Counted from the first letter of the stretch, positions 1 to 8,502 are shown. The stretch is 64,000 nt of DNA from an uncultured Dehalococcoidia bacterium (GCA_958296225.1 OY282456.1:1488001-1552000); one strand, 5' to 3'. Notes: generated by a model from the sequence alone, not told the origin. Made by a program: numbers and translations.

Positions 1-1
1 G

Positions 2-298
2 GTCGCTCTGGCCCGGCGAGTGCGGGAAGGCGGCAGCTGGCTGGTGCGCATCTCCCTGGCGCAGACGGGGCGCTGGCTGGTGGAACAGGGCCAGACGCCG
101 GAGGCGGAACTCCAGGATGTACCCAAAGATTTCACCCCCGCAGAAATTGAACGCTGGTCAACGGCCAGCGACGCGCCGGGGGGCCGGCTGCGCCATCTGG
201 CGCCGGTGCTGCAACTCTCGGAGACACAACCCTACTGGGCCAGGCCCACAGCGCCCCTGGGCTACCACGACCCGGTATGGCCGGAGCGGGGCGCGTAG
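2..298 (+). CDS. CaiB/BaiF-type CoA-transferase, C-terminal part
   Basis: The frame is already open at base 2, so the start lies upstream and only the last 98 residues are visible. The segment GGSWLVRISLAQTGRWL followed by a proline-rich end (APLGYHDPVW) resembles the C-terminus of family III CoA-transferases, which move CoA between organic acids in the cytoplasm. The catalytic Asp region of the family is outside the window, so substrate cannot be judged. The stop is followed by about 140 bases without a gene before the convergent CMD-family gene. The assignment rests on a short segment and is fairly but not fully secure. Confidence 0.7.
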   Translation, partial: VALARRVREGGSWLVRISLAQTGRWLVEQGQTPEAELQDVPKDFTPAEIERWSTASDAPGGRLRHLAPVLQLSETQPYWARPTAPLGYHDPVWPERGA

Positions 299-437
299 GG
301 TAAGTCCCCCGGCAGTTTCGCGTTTCGCGTTCAGTACGGGCAGCCGCGTTGACCGCATTGGGACAGGGGCGAACGGTTATTCGCCCCTGCTGCGGTCACA
401 CCACTTGGAATGAAACCCTACCCGCGGGACAGACGGG

Positions 438-1004
438 TTACCCTCTGCCCACCGGCAAGACCGGCTCGGAGCGCTCTGCCGGCAACTCCACTTCAAAGGC
501 GTTCAGGAAGAAGGCAGTCTGCGCGTAGTTGCCCATCAGGGCGGTAAGCTCGACCAGATGCTGCGCGCCGAACTGCTCCATGGCAATCTGGAAGGTTGAC
601 GACGAAACCCGGTGGCTCCGGTAGAACTCGGTGCAGTAGTTGATGATGGCGGATTCGTCGGGAGCCATTTCGGGCAGGGGCTGCCGGTCGCGCAAAGCGT
701 CCACCAGCTCATCGCTGACTCCCTCGCGCCGCGCCGCCGGAGCGTGGGCGTTCCAGACGTAGGGGCAGTCCAGGGCGCGGGCGGTAGCCAGGATGGCCAG
801 TTCCTGAATCCGCTTGGGGAACGTACTTTCAAAACGGAGGTAGGCCGTGAGACGGCTGCGCCGCCGCGACATCTCCGGGCTGTTGATCGTGATGGAGCCG
901 GGGCCGCCGGTGATGGCGCCGCCGGCGTCGCCGGTTAGCTCATCAAAGGCATCGCGGAACTCTTCGGGTACCATATCGCGGGTGACTACGGGTGTCCTTG
1001 CCAT
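438..1004 (-). CDS. Carboxymuconolactone decarboxylase (AhpD-like) family protein
   Basis: The 188-residue protein has the helical CMD/AhpD layout, with a central block (FPKRIQELAILATAR) followed by a Cys-containing stretch (DCPYVWNAHAP). In AhpD-type peroxidase partners this region carries a CxxC; here the second Cys is missing, so a thiol-disulfide role is doubtful and a decarboxylase-like or purely structural CMD role is possible. The start is an ATG with GGAGATGAG just upstream. It precedes nothing recognisable on its strand and follows a cupin gene 25 bases away, so the two probably form a small operon of accessory catabolic enzymes. The precise substrate is unknown. Confidence 0.8.
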   Translation of the reverse strand: MARTPVVTRDMVPEEFRDAFDELTGDAGGAITGGPGSITINSPEMSRRRSRLTAYLRFESTFPKRIQELAILATARALDCPYVWNAHAPAARREGVSDELVDALRDRQPLPEMAPDESAIINYCTEFYRSHRVSSSTFQIAMEQFGAQHLVELTALMGNYAQTAFFLNAFEVELPAERSEPVLPVGRG

Positions 1005-1029
1005 GACTCATCTCCGGTGTGGCTTTGGG

Positions 1030-1368
1030 CTAATCGTCCAGGTGGATGGTGGCCGTTACCCGTGGCACGTCGCCCACCACGCGCGTCGTGTGGCCGTGGC
1101 CCGTCAGGTCTTCAGCCAGGTTGACATCGCCGGGGCCAAGCCGGTGGACAGTTCCGTCGGCAAGCCCGATTTCCGCCTCCCCGGAAAGGGTGATGATGTA
1201 CTGACGCCGGGGCGCCACGTGCCAATCGCTGAAATACCCCGGCGGCGAGGCTCGGAATATGATGCCTTTGGCGTTTTGCAATTGGCTCCACACCGGATGG
1301 GCCGGCGGGTCAATTTCTTCAATGTGGGAATGGCCGTCGTCGCCGGAGTATAATCTGATGGAACCCAT
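1030..1368 (-). CDS. Small cupin-domain protein
   Basis: The 112-residue protein reads as a single beta-barrel cupin: a first motif region around WHVAPRRQYIITLSGEAEIG and a second around LGPGDVNLAEDLTGHGHTT, with the glycines of the conserved barrel turns. Cupins of this size are often dioxygenase-like or ligand-binding proteins; metal-binding His residues are only partly conserved, so catalysis is not certain. Translation starts at ATG preceded by AGGAGGAACC, a very good ribosome binding site. It is the probable first gene of a two-gene operon with the downstream CMD-family gene. Confidence 0.8.
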   Translation of the reverse strand: MGSIRLYSGDDGHSHIEEIDPPAHPVWSQLQNAKGIIFRASPPGYFSDWHVAPRRQYIITLSGEAEIGLADGTVHRLGPGDVNLAEDLTGHGHTTRVVGDVPRVTATIHLDD

Positions 1369-1470
1369 GGTTCCTCCTGTTGCGGTGATTTTTCAGGCTG
1401 AATCTTAACACAAACTTGGGATTATGACTTGGAAATTTCCGGCAAAACGCCTGGGTAACCTCAAGCATAA

Positions 1471-1680
1471 GCGGAACCGGACGACCGGTTACAGGATATG
1501 ACGGCCACCGAAATCCTGCTGCGCTCCGCCATCTCCAACCCGGATGTTCATACCGCCATCGCCGGCGCTCTCAATCCGGCGCATCTGGGAGAGAACGCCG
1601 CGGCGGCGCGGAAAGGCCCGCTGCCCGCCGCCGCGCTCGCAGCAGCCAAACGGCGTCTCCATTCGGTGATGGCCGGTTAG
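1471..1680 (+). pseudogene. Aldo/keto reductase C-terminal remnant
   Basis: The reading frame between a stop at 1468-1470 and the stop at 1680 encodes about 69 residues that read like the C-terminal end of a large aldo/keto reductase: DMTATEILLRSAISNPDVH, then a segment with LNPAHLGENAAAA, then KGPLPAAALAAAKRRL. The NADPH-binding barrel and catalytic Tyr are absent because nothing homologous lies upstream. The homology begins before the first ATG (1498), so this is a decayed fragment and not a small gene. Confidence 0.65.
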
Positions 1681-1690
1681 CGAGCAGTCA

Positions 1691-2716
1691 TCATCCCGAC
1701 AGTTCCGTAATGGAAATCCAGCCCGGCCGGTTGCCCAGCGGATGAGTCGCAATCCGGGTCAGCTCCCCCGAATCCTCGTTGACGCCGAAGATGGCCATTT
1801 GCCCCGAATCCTGCCCGGCGGAATAGAGGAACTTGTCCTGGAGGTCCAGGCACAAGGCGTTGGGTATCGGCTCGGACGGAACGATGCCGTTGGATGACAG
1901 TTCCCCCGTGGCGGTGTCCACCGTGAAGCAGGCGATGCTGTTGTGCCCCCGGTTGGGCGCGTACAGGAACCTTCCCGACGCTGATACCTGGATTTGGGAG
2001 CAGGTGTTCCGCTCGGAGAAACCTTCCGGCGGCAGGGTGGTCAGGGTTTGAAACAGCGCCAGCGTTCCCGAGGCCGTGTCCAGATTGTAGGCGCTTACGC
2101 TGCACCCCTGCTCGTTGGAAAAGTAGAGCACGTCCAACGCCGGGTGGAAGCAAAAGTGGCGCGGGCCAAGAAACTCCTCCGGGGCCACCGTGGCCGGCGA
2201 GTTGGGGGTGATGTTGCCGGTGTTTTCGTCGAACCGGAATTGCCAAATTGAGTTTGGCCCGTTGCCCGCGATGTGCGGCACGAATGCGTAGGCGTTGGTG
2301 GGGTCGGTCTGCATGGCGTGGGCCCCGGTGGCCGTTTCCAGCCATTCGACGGGCGCGCCCCCAACCGACCCGTCAGCGCCGATGGGATGGACTCCCACGC
2401 GCGCGCCCTGGTAATAGGCCGACAGCACGAACTTGCCCGCGCGGTCAGTGGCAACGTACACGGGCCAAGCCTCCAACGCTACGGACCCGTTCTGCGTCAG
2501 CCCGCCGTTGGCCTGGTCAATCTCGAAGCTGACCAGCTGCGTAACCTCCCGGCATCCCACGTAGAGAAACCTGCGGTCGGGGCTGATCGCCATGGTGAAC
2601 GGCCCGCCGGATACGGGTACGTCAGTCTGTAGCGTCAGCCCTCCGGTCTCAGGGTCGATGGTAAAAACCGATATTTTGTTGTCATCCTGCACGGCGACGT
2701 ACATATAATAAGACAT
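1691..2716 (-). CDS. Lactonase-family seven-bladed beta-propeller (6-phosphogluconolactonase-like)
   Basis: The 341-residue protein shows the repeated blade pattern of the YbhE/lactonase family, for example FTIDPETGGLTLQTDVPV, SPDRRFLYVGCR, ASGRFLYAPNRGHNSI and LDLQDKFLYSAGQDSGQM. Family members hydrolyse sugar lactones or act as muconate-type cyclases in the cytoplasm or periplasm; the substrate cannot be told here. I chose the ATG at 2716, preceded by GAGGAGGAAGCC, over an upstream start at 2842 that would overlap the next gene and has no blade homology. No signal peptide is visible. The gene stands downstream of the VOC gene and may share its transcript. Confidence 0.85.
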   Translation of the reverse strand: MSYYMYVAVQDDNKISVFTIDPETGGLTLQTDVPVSGGPFTMAISPDRRFLYVGCREVTQLVSFEIDQANGGLTQNGSVALEAWPVYVATDRAGKFVLSAYYQGARVGVHPIGADGSVGGAPVEWLETATGAHAMQTDPTNAYAFVPHIAGNGPNSIWQFRFDENTGNITPNSPATVAPEEFLGPRHFCFHPALDVLYFSNEQGCSVSAYNLDTASGTLALFQTLTTLPPEGFSERNTCSQIQVSASGRFLYAPNRGHNSIACFTVDTATGELSSNGIVPSEPIPNALCLDLQDKFLYSAGQDSGQMAIFGVNEDSGELTRIATHPLGNRPGWISITELSG

Positions 2717-2805
2717 GGCTTCCTCCTCAAGTGGCCCGCAAAAAGTGGCCCGCAAAGTGATTGACTCCGGTGCGCCGGGACGCGCTGCCCCCTGGCGCGG
2801 CCGCG

Positions 2806-3258
2806 CTATGTGGCGGGGCCGTAGCCGGGACGCCTGGCCCATACCAAACCGTCCGGGTCATGCGCCACTGCCACCGTGTTGCCTTTGGAGTCCCGCAATC
2901 CCAAGGGGTGCTGCACCAGCTCAATCATGTTGCCGTCCGGGTCATTGATGTAGGTCAAGTGGCCGCCGCTATACTCGCGGATTGTGGGCGGCGTATAGGG
3001 GACGCCCAGGGCGTCCAGGTTGGCAATCATCTCTTCCCAGTCGTAAATCTCCACGGCAAAATGTCCCGACGGGTTCGGGTTCGGGGTATGGGTGCTGTGG
3101 ATTTCCCCACTGCCGATGCGCAGCTGCAGCTGCCGCCGGTTCAGTTCCGGCCCGCGGTCCAGAAACTCCGCGCCCAGCACCTTCTCGTACCATTCCCGGG
3201 TTCGCTCCTGGTCGCTGATTTGGATATTGATGTGCTGAATCATCGTAACCCTGGACAT
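2806..3258 (-). CDS. VOC (glyoxalase/extradiol dioxygenase superfamily) protein
   Basis: The 150-residue protein has the paired beta-alpha-beta-beta-beta modules of the VOC superfamily: an N-terminal half beginning IQHINIQISDQERTREWYEK and a C-terminal half with YINDPDGNMIELVQHP. His at about residue 9 and Glu in NMIELV fit the metal ligands of this fold. Such proteins can be lyases, dioxygenases or resistance proteins; the context of CMD, cupin and lactonase genes suggests degradation of a ring or lactone compound, which is inference. It is the first gene leftward from a divergent intergenic region shared with the dehydrogenase operon. Confidence 0.85.
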   Translation of the reverse strand: MSRVTMIQHINIQISDQERTREWYEKVLGAEFLDRGPELNRRQLQLRIGSGEIHSTHTPNPNPSGHFAVEIYDWEEMIANLDALGVPYTPPTIREYSGGHLTYINDPDGNMIELVQHPLGLRDSKGNTVAVAHDPDGLVWARRPGYGPAT

Positions 3259-3339
3259 AGTTTCACCGCCTTTTAATCCGGCTTGGCGCCCCGCGCCGGG
3301 TTTCCCGGCCCGGATGCCGTGAGCGTGAGTATATCACTA

Positions 3340-3465
3340 CTATGTTCGCCACTCCGGCAAGAGCCGGAGTCCGGAAAACGCTACCGGATTCCGGCTTGCG
3401 CTGGAATGTAGGGATTGGGTTAGAGGACGTGAGGAACGAAACCACCTGAAAAGGAACAGCGCCGT
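3340..3465. repeat. Short hairpin repeats and a decayed IS-type end in the divergent intergenic region
   Basis: The 296-base gap between the VOC and E1-alpha genes holds no gene. It contains a hairpin CTCCGGC-AAGA-GCCGGAG near 3350 and an imperfect hairpin around GATTCCGGCTTGCGC near 3390. The segment AAACCACCTGAAAAGGAAC near 3439-3458 resembles the right terminal inverted repeat of the insertion sequence at 51.6 kb. I read it as a degraded end; no matching left end or target duplication could be found. Promoters for the two divergent genes must lie here but none is clear. Confidence 0.35.
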
Positions 3466-3554
3466 AGCCGGGATAATTTGCCACTGCCCGGCGGTTAGTC
3501 TATCATTGAGTCTGGCGGCCCCGTTCGCCCACTTACGCTTACAGCTATCAGGAG

Positions 3555-4613
3555 ATGACCAGCCCGATGACCCAGCAGGCCAACGCAACCGGCGCCGATA
3601 GCGCTATTGCCATCGCCCAACCCAACCCGGACCCGTCGCCGCTGCCCGACGGCCTGACCGCCGCCGACCTGGTGGAAGTCTGCCGCCAGATAATCTTGGT
3701 CCGCGCCATGGACGAGCGCATTTGGATGATGAACCGGCAGGGCAAGGTGCCTATCGCCGCCTCGTCCCAGGGCCACGAAGCCGCCGAGTTAGGTTCCCTG
3801 CTGGCGGCGCAGAAGGACGGCGATTGCTTTCTGTTTCCCTACTACCGCGACCTCGCCCTGAAAATGGCCGCCGGGCTGACGCCCCGCCAGGTGATGCTGT
3901 CCTTTATGGGCAAGGAGGGCGACCCCTACTCCGGCGCGCGCCAGTTCCCCTTGCAGGGCGCCGACCTGCCCCGTCGCATCATCCAGATCTCCAACGTCGT
4001 CGCCGCCGGCCTGACCCAAAGCGTCGGGTACGCCCTGGGCTGCAAGATGCTGGGCGATGACACCGTAACCATCTGCTACTTCGGCGACGGCGCCGCCAGC
4101 CAGGGCGAAACCCACGAGGCGATGAACTTCGCCGCCATCCATCGCCTGCCCGTCCTGTTCATCTGCGAAAACAACAAGTACGCCATCTCGACGCCCCAGG
4201 AGGCGCAAATGGCAGTCAGCGACGTGGCGGCCCGCGCCGAGGGGTACGGCTTCCCCGGTTTCGTCATCGACGGCCTGGACCTCATCGCCTGCTACGAAGC
4301 CACCCGGCGGGGCATCGACCACGCCCGCCGCACCGGGCCGGCGCTGGTGGAGATGAAGGTCGAGCGGTTCATGCCCCACACCACCGACGACGACGACCGC
4401 CGCTATCGCGACCGGGAGGCCCTGGATGCCGCCCGCCAGTATGACCCGGCAGCCGTATTCCCGGCCCAGATGCTGGAACGGGGGATACTGACGCCGCCGC
4501 AGCTGGACGAGTTCCGCGCCGACGCCCAGCGGCAAGTCAACGACGCCACGGATTTTGCCGACGCCGCCGCCCCGCCGGACGCTGCAACCATCTACGACCA
4601 CCTGTACATCTAG
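3555..4613 (+). CDS. pdhA: 2-oxoacid dehydrogenase E1 component, alpha subunit (pyruvate/branched-chain type)
   Basis: This is the thiamine-diphosphate subunit that decarboxylates a 2-oxoacid and passes the acyl group to lipoyl-E2. The 352-residue protein shows the ThDP/Mg motif GDGAASQGETHEA (residues about 177-189) closing with ENNKYAIS (205-212), and the substrate-side segment RQGKVPIAASSQGHEAA. Length fits the E1-alpha family. Two ATGs (3555 and 3567) are possible; AGGAG at 3550-3554 is too close to the first, so the second may be used. It heads an operon ending in E2 and lipB. Whether pyruvate or branched-chain oxoacids are the substrate cannot be decided from sequence alone. Confidence 0.9.
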   Translation: MTSPMTQQANATGADSAIAIAQPNPDPSPLPDGLTAADLVEVCRQIILVRAMDERIWMMNRQGKVPIAASSQGHEAAELGSLLAAQKDGDCFLFPYYRDLALKMAAGLTPRQVMLSFMGKEGDPYSGARQFPLQGADLPRRIIQISNVVAAGLTQSVGYALGCKMLGDDTVTICYFGDGAASQGETHEAMNFAAIHRLPVLFICENNKYAISTPQEAQMAVSDVAARAEGYGFPGFVIDGLDLIACYEATRRGIDHARRTGPALVEMKVERFMPHTTDDDDRRYRDREALDAARQYDPAAVFPAQMLERGILTPPQLDEFRADAQRQVNDATDFADAAAPPDAATIYDHLYI

Positions 4614-5081
4614 ATGAGCGAAACCGGCGCCAGTCCTCGCCGACGCATCCTGCGCTACCTGGGCAAAGTCGTCCGTCTGCTTTTGCTAGCCGCCATCTAC
4701 GCTTTGATAATATGGTATGGAGTCACCACCACCGCCCACCTCAACACGCCGCCCATCCCGGCCAGAATCGCCATCGCCCTCATTGCCCTGGGCATCACCG
4801 GCAGCACATACACCATCCTGACCAAAGTAGCTGATGAAGCCAAAGGAGCCATTATGGTACTCGCCGAATTTCTCAACAACAACCTGCTGGAACCGCAAAA
4901 GCAACGACTCCGCGCCCAGGGTCACGCTGTAGGCCATGCCCAGGGTCACGCTGTAGGCCATGCCCAGGGACGCGCCGAAGCCTTGGCCGAAGTGCGCTCC
5001 CTCTTGCAGGAACAGGGCATTAACCCGGATGACGTCATCCTGCCTGACGACACGGTTGCGGATGATGCAGACCGCTCCTGA
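4614..5081 (+). CDS. Small two-helix membrane protein with repeat-bearing C-terminal tail (family X, full copy)
   Basis: The start codon follows the E1-alpha stop with no gap, so translation is probably coupled. The 155-residue protein has two membrane segments (about 23-42, VVRLLLLAAIYALIIWY, and about 50-68, ARIAIALIALGITGST), a short helix with LAEFLNNNLLEPQKQR, then a histidine-rich tandem repeat GHAVGHAQ, a charged helix GRAEALAEVRSLL and a conserved end EQGINPDDVILP. The same plan occurs in the duplicate at 5136 and in a paralogue at 30048. I do not recognise a named family. A role at the membrane with the helical tail in the cytoplasm is inference. Confidence 0.7.
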   Translation: MSETGASPRRRILRYLGKVVRLLLLAAIYALIIWYGVTTTAHLNTPPIPARIAIALIALGITGSTYTILTKVADEAKGAIMVLAEFLNNNLLEPQKQRLRAQGHAVGHAQGHAVGHAQGRAEALAEVRSLLQEQGINPDDVILPDDTVADDADRS

Positions 5082-5518
5082 CTGCAAGCCGGGAAACCCT
5101 TTGGCGCGAAAATCAGCATAACAGGCGGCAATGCTATGGCAGACGCCCACCTCAACACGCCGCCCATCCCGGCCAGAATCGCCATCGCCCTCATTGCCCT
5201 GGGCATCACCGGCAGCACATACACTATCCTGACCAAAGTAGCTGATGAAGCCAAAGGAGCCATTATGGTACTCGCCGAATTTCTCAACAACAACCTGCTG
5301 GAACCGCAAAAGCGACGACTCCGCGCCCAGGCCCATGCCGAGGGACGCGCCGAAGCCCTGGCCGAAGTGCGTTCCCTGTTGCAGGAACAGGGCATTAACC
5401 CGGACGACGTCATCCTGCCTGACGACGCGGCTGCGGATGATGCAGACCGCCCCTGATTGCGAACCGGGAAACCCTTTGGCGCGAAAATCAGCATAACAGG
5501 CGGCAATGCTATGGCAGA
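4733..5518. repeat. Direct tandem duplication spanning family X and the E1-beta start
   Basis: Unit 1 (4733-5143, 411 bases) and unit 2 (5144-5518, 375 bases) are near-identical. Each runs from CGCCCACC inside gene X to ATGGCAGA, the first codons of the E1-beta gene. The 36-base difference is due to the GHAVGHAQ-encoding repeats near 4919-4970, which are reduced in unit 2. The junction at 5136-5144 therefore joins the E1-beta ribosome binding site and start codon in frame to codon 41 of gene X. The high identity suggests a recent event. Confidence 0.85.
5136..5456 (+). CDS. Chimeric truncated duplicate of family X membrane protein
   Basis: The 106-residue reading frame begins MADAHLNTPPIPARIA. 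Its first three codons and upstream sequence (ACAGGCGGCAATGCT) are copied from the start of the E1-beta gene, while the rest is codon 41 onward of the full copy at 4614. The first membrane helix is lost and only the second (ARIAIALIALGITG) remains; the His-rich repeats are also mostly lost. The frame is intact and has the same ribosome binding site as E1-beta, so it may well be translated. Whether the product inserts in the membrane in the original topology is doubtful. Confidence 0.55.
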   Translation: MADAHLNTPPIPARIAIALIALGITGSTYTILTKVADEAKGAIMVLAEFLNNNLLEPQKRRLRAQAHAEGRAEALAEVRSLLQEQGINPDDVILPDDAAADDADRP

Positions 5519-6494
5519 AATGACGGTAATCGAGGCGGTGCGTTCCGCGCTGCGCGAGGAGATGGAACGGGACGAGCGGGTGTTCGTCATGGGTGAGGAC
5601 GTGGGCCGGCGCGGCGGCGTGTTCCTGGCCACCCAGGGTTTCATTGAGGATTTCGGCCCGCAACGGGTGATGGACACTCCCCTGGCCGAAGCGTCCATCA
5701 TGGGCATCGCGCTGGGCGCCGCCTTCCGGGGGCTGCGTCCCATACCCGAAGTACAGTTCTCCGATTTCGTTTGGCCCAGCGTCAACCAGCTCATCGGCGA
5801 GGCGGCCCGCGTCCACTACGGCACCAACGGCGCGCTGAAAGCGCCGTTAACGGTACGCATCCCCTACGGCGGCGGCATCCGCGGCGGACTGTATCACTCG
5901 CAGAACGTGGAGGCGCTGTTCTTTCACACGCCCGGCCTGCTGGTGGTAACGCCATCCACACCCTATGAAGCCAAAGGGCTGCTCAAGTCGGCCATCCGCG
6001 ACGACAACCCGGTAATTTTCCTGGAGCACAAGAAAACCTACCGCCTGGTGCGCGGCGAAGTGCCCGACGGGGAATATACCCTGCCCATCGGCCCGGCCGA
6101 CATCAAGCGCGTCGGCAGCGACGTAACCGTAGTCAGCTATGGGCTGGCGATGCACTACTGCCTGGCCGCCGCCAACACGGTCGCGGACGCGGGCATCAGC
6201 GCCGAAGTTATTGACTTGCGGACGCTCAAGCCGTTGGACACCGCAGCCATCCTGGAATCGGTGCGGAAAACGGGCAAACTCCTCATCGTCCATGAGGACA
6301 ACATCAGCGGAGGCATCGGCGCCGAAATAGCGGCGCTGGCGGCGAACGAAGCCTTCGCGTACCTGGACGCCCCCATCGCCCGCCTCTGCGGCCCCGACGT
6401 ACCCACTATGCCCTTTGCCCAAACTCTGGAAGACGCCTATATGCCCAGCCCTGACGCCATCGCCGCTGAGCTGCGCCGGCTGGCCGCCTACTGA
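5511..6494 (+). CDS. pdhB: 2-oxoacid dehydrogenase E1 component, beta subunit
   Basis: The 327-residue protein is the transketolase-type partner of E1 alpha; together they form the alpha2beta2 E1 that decarboxylates the 2-oxoacid. Recognisable segments are MAEMTVIEAVRSALREEM at the start, RVFVMGEDVGRRGGVF, DTPLAEASIMGIALGAAF, and the C-terminal transketolase domain with YGLAMHYCLAAA and EVIDLRTLKPLD. I chose ATG 5511 because homology begins at MAEMTVIEA and AGGCGG sits about 8 bases upstream; a TTG at 5457 would add 18 residues without homology. It is separated from E1 alpha by the family X gene and its duplicate, an unusual insertion in this operon. Confidence 0.93.
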   Translation: MAEMTVIEAVRSALREEMERDERVFVMGEDVGRRGGVFLATQGFIEDFGPQRVMDTPLAEASIMGIALGAAFRGLRPIPEVQFSDFVWPSVNQLIGEAARVHYGTNGALKAPLTVRIPYGGGIRGGLYHSQNVEALFFHTPGLLVVTPSTPYEAKGLLKSAIRDDNPVIFLEHKKTYRLVRGEVPDGEYTLPIGPADIKRVGSDVTVVSYGLAMHYCLAAANTVADAGISAEVIDLRTLKPLDTAAILESVRKTGKLLIVHEDNISGGIGAEIAALAANEAFAYLDAPIARLCGPDVPTMPFAQTLEDAYMPSPDAIAAELRRLAAY

Positions 6495-6503
6495 GGATTG
6501 CTC

Positions 6504-7850
6504 GTGGCTCAACTGATTGAACTGCCCCACGTCGGCGAAAGCGTCGTTGAGGGCACCATCGGCAAGTGGCTGAAACAGCCGGGCGACCGCGTAGAACGGT
6601 ATGACCCGCTGGTTGAGGTCATTACCGACAAAGTAACTATGGAAGTGCCATCCCCGGTAACCGGGGAACTGTTGCGGATAATCGCCCAGGAGGGCGAAAC
6701 GGTGCCCATGGGGGCACCCATCGCCGAGGTGGACGACGGCGGCGGGCCGGCGACCGCGCCGGAGCAGTCGCCAACACCCGCCGCCGCTTCTCCAACCCCA
6801 ACGTCATATCTCATCACCGACGCCCGGCCCGTAGGCCCCACCGGAGGCTCGGCGCTGGAAGCCCTGGCCGCCGAGGAGGCCGCCCAGGTTGCGCCCGCCC
6901 CAACTGCCACGCCGGCCGCGCCCCGGCCGGCTCCGGCGGCGGCCGTTGCCGAAACGCCGGCGCCGCCCGCCGGGAGCGGAGCAAACCGCCTCTCCCCGGC
7001 GGTACGCCGGCTGGCCCAGGAGCATAACCTGGACATCAACCTTATCGCCGGCACCGGCCTGGGCGGACGGGTCACGCGCAACGACGTCCTGCGCTACCTG
7101 GAATCGCCCCCGGCTAGCGCTCCGGTTGCGGAGCCGGCGGGCGCGGCCGGCGCCGATGAGGAACGTGTCCCCCTAACGCCCGTCCGTCGGATGATTGCCG
7201 ACGCCATGGTGCGGTCGGTCAGCCTGATTCCCCACGCCTGGAGCATGGTCGAGGTGGACATTACCGGATTGGCTGGCCTGCGGAACCGGGAGCGCGATCG
7301 GTTCCGGCAGCGCGAAGGCGTCAACCTCACCTACCTGCCCTTCGCCATCAAAGCCGTAGCGTCGGCGCTGAAGGAAAACCCAACCCTCAATGCGTCCTGG
7401 GGCGAAGACCACATCGCGCTCAAGCGGCGCATCAACCTGGGCATCGCCGTGGCCGCGCCGGCCGGGCTGGTGGTGCCGGTCATCCACGATGCCGACCGCC
7501 TCAGCATCGCCGGCCTGGCCCACGCCATCGCTGACCGGTCGGGCCGGGCGCGCGCGGGCAGCCTCCGCCTTGAGGACGTGCAGGGCGGCACTTTCACCGT
7601 CAACAATACCGGAGCGCTGGGCAGCATCCTCGGCGGCCCGATCATCAACCATCCCCAGGCCGGCATCCTGACCACCGAGGCGGTGCAGCAGCGGCCCGTG
7701 GTCATCAACGACGCCATCGCCATCCGCTGGATGATGAATGTATGCCTGTCCTTCGACCACCGCATCAACGACGGCGCGGCGGCCGGAGCATTCCTGCAAG
7801 CGGTCAAAAGCCGCCTCGAGGCCATGGATGACGACACTCCTATCTACTGA
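6504..7850 (+). CDS. pdhC: Dihydrolipoamide acyltransferase (E2) of the 2-oxoacid dehydrogenase complex
   Basis: This protein carries the acyl group on a lipoyl arm and transfers it to CoA. Three domains are visible: an N-terminal lipoyl domain with the lipoylated Lys at about residue 43 (EVITDKVTMEVPSP), a long Ala/Pro linker, a peripheral subunit-binding domain near 160-195 (RLSPAVRRLAQEHNLDI, GRVTRNDVLRYL), and the catalytic domain ending with the active-site motif FDHRINDG. The length of 448 residues is normal. GTG 6504 with AGGA 6 bases upstream was preferred to TTG 6498, which abuts that site. It starts 9 bases after E1 beta and overlaps lipB. No E3 (lpd) gene is in the window. Confidence 0.9.
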   Translation: MAQLIELPHVGESVVEGTIGKWLKQPGDRVERYDPLVEVITDKVTMEVPSPVTGELLRIIAQEGETVPMGAPIAEVDDGGGPATAPEQSPTPAAASPTPTSYLITDARPVGPTGGSALEALAAEEAAQVAPAPTATPAAPRPAPAAAVAETPAPPAGSGANRLSPAVRRLAQEHNLDINLIAGTGLGGRVTRNDVLRYLESPPASAPVAEPAGAAGADEERVPLTPVRRMIADAMVRSVSLIPHAWSMVEVDITGLAGLRNRERDRFRQREGVNLTYLPFAIKAVASALKENPTLNASWGEDHIALKRRINLGIAVAAPAGLVVPVIHDADRLSIAGLAHAIADRSGRARAGSLRLEDVQGGTFTVNNTGALGSILGGPIINHPQAGILTTEAVQQRPVVINDAIAIRWMMNVCLSFDHRINDGAAAGAFLQAVKSRLEAMDDDTPIY

Positions 7851-8502
7851 CGCGGCGGTATGTCGCATCGTGCGGGCCGGCGTAATCCCGTACCGGGAAG
7901 CCTGGCAGTGGCAAGTTGACATTGCCCGGCAGGTGCGGAACGGTTCCGCGCCGGAAACGCTGCTGCTGCTGGAGCATCCGCATACCTACACCAGAGGCCG
8001 CCTGGCCCCGGACGGCGACTTGCTGCTTGACGCCGCCACCCTGGCGGCCCGCGGCATCGCGCTGGCGGCAACCGACCGGGGCGGGTTGACTACCTATCAT
8101 GGGCCGGGCCAGCTGGTGGCCTACCCCATCATCCGGCTGCGGGGGCGCGGCGGGCCGCATTGGTACGTCCGCACTTTGGAGCAGGTCATCATCCGCAGCC
8201 TGGCCGGGTTCGGTTTGGCGTGCGACACCGTGAACGGGCTGACCGGCGTCTGGACTGCCGACGGGCGGCGCAAGATTGCCGCCATCGGCGTCAAGATTGC
8301 CGGCGGCGTGGCTTATCACGGCTTTGCGATTAACGTGAATACCGACTTGCGGATGTTTGACGGCATCATCCCGTGCGGCATCAAAGACCGCGCCGTAACG
8401 TCGCTGGCCGCCGAATTGCCGGTCGCGCCGGCTCTATCGGAGGTTGCCGATGCGGTGGCGCGGCAATTCTGCTCGGCGATGGGACTGTGCGACGCTTTTT
8501 GA
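7828..8502 (+). CDS. lipB: Octanoyl-[acyl-carrier-protein]-protein N-octanoyltransferase
   Basis: LipB moves an octanoyl group from acyl carrier protein to the lipoyl domain of E2, the first step of lipoylation. The 224-residue protein has the signature RGGLTTYHGPGQLVAYP, the catalytic Lys in RRKIAAIGVKI and the catalytic Cys in IPCGIKDRAVTSL. I chose ATG 7828, which overlaps the end of E2 by 23 bases and gives the normal family length. Its place at the end of the E1-E2 operon fits modification of that E2. The partner lipA is not in the window. Confidence 0.92.
   Translation: MTTLLSTDAAVCRIVRAGVIPYREAWQWQVDIARQVRNGSAPETLLLLEHPHTYTRGRLAPDGDLLLDAATLAARGIALAATDRGGLTTYHGPGQLVAYPIIRLRGRGGPHWYVRTLEQVIIRSLAGFGLACDTVNGLTGVWTADGRRKIAAIGVKIAGGVAYHGFAINVNTDLRMFDGIIPCGIKDRAVTSLAAELPVAPALSEVADAVARQFCSAMGLCDAF

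Noticed and set aside
5457..5510. TTG start adding 18 residues to E1 beta
   Set aside because: Homology begins at MAEMTVIEA and the ribosome site fits ATG 5511.
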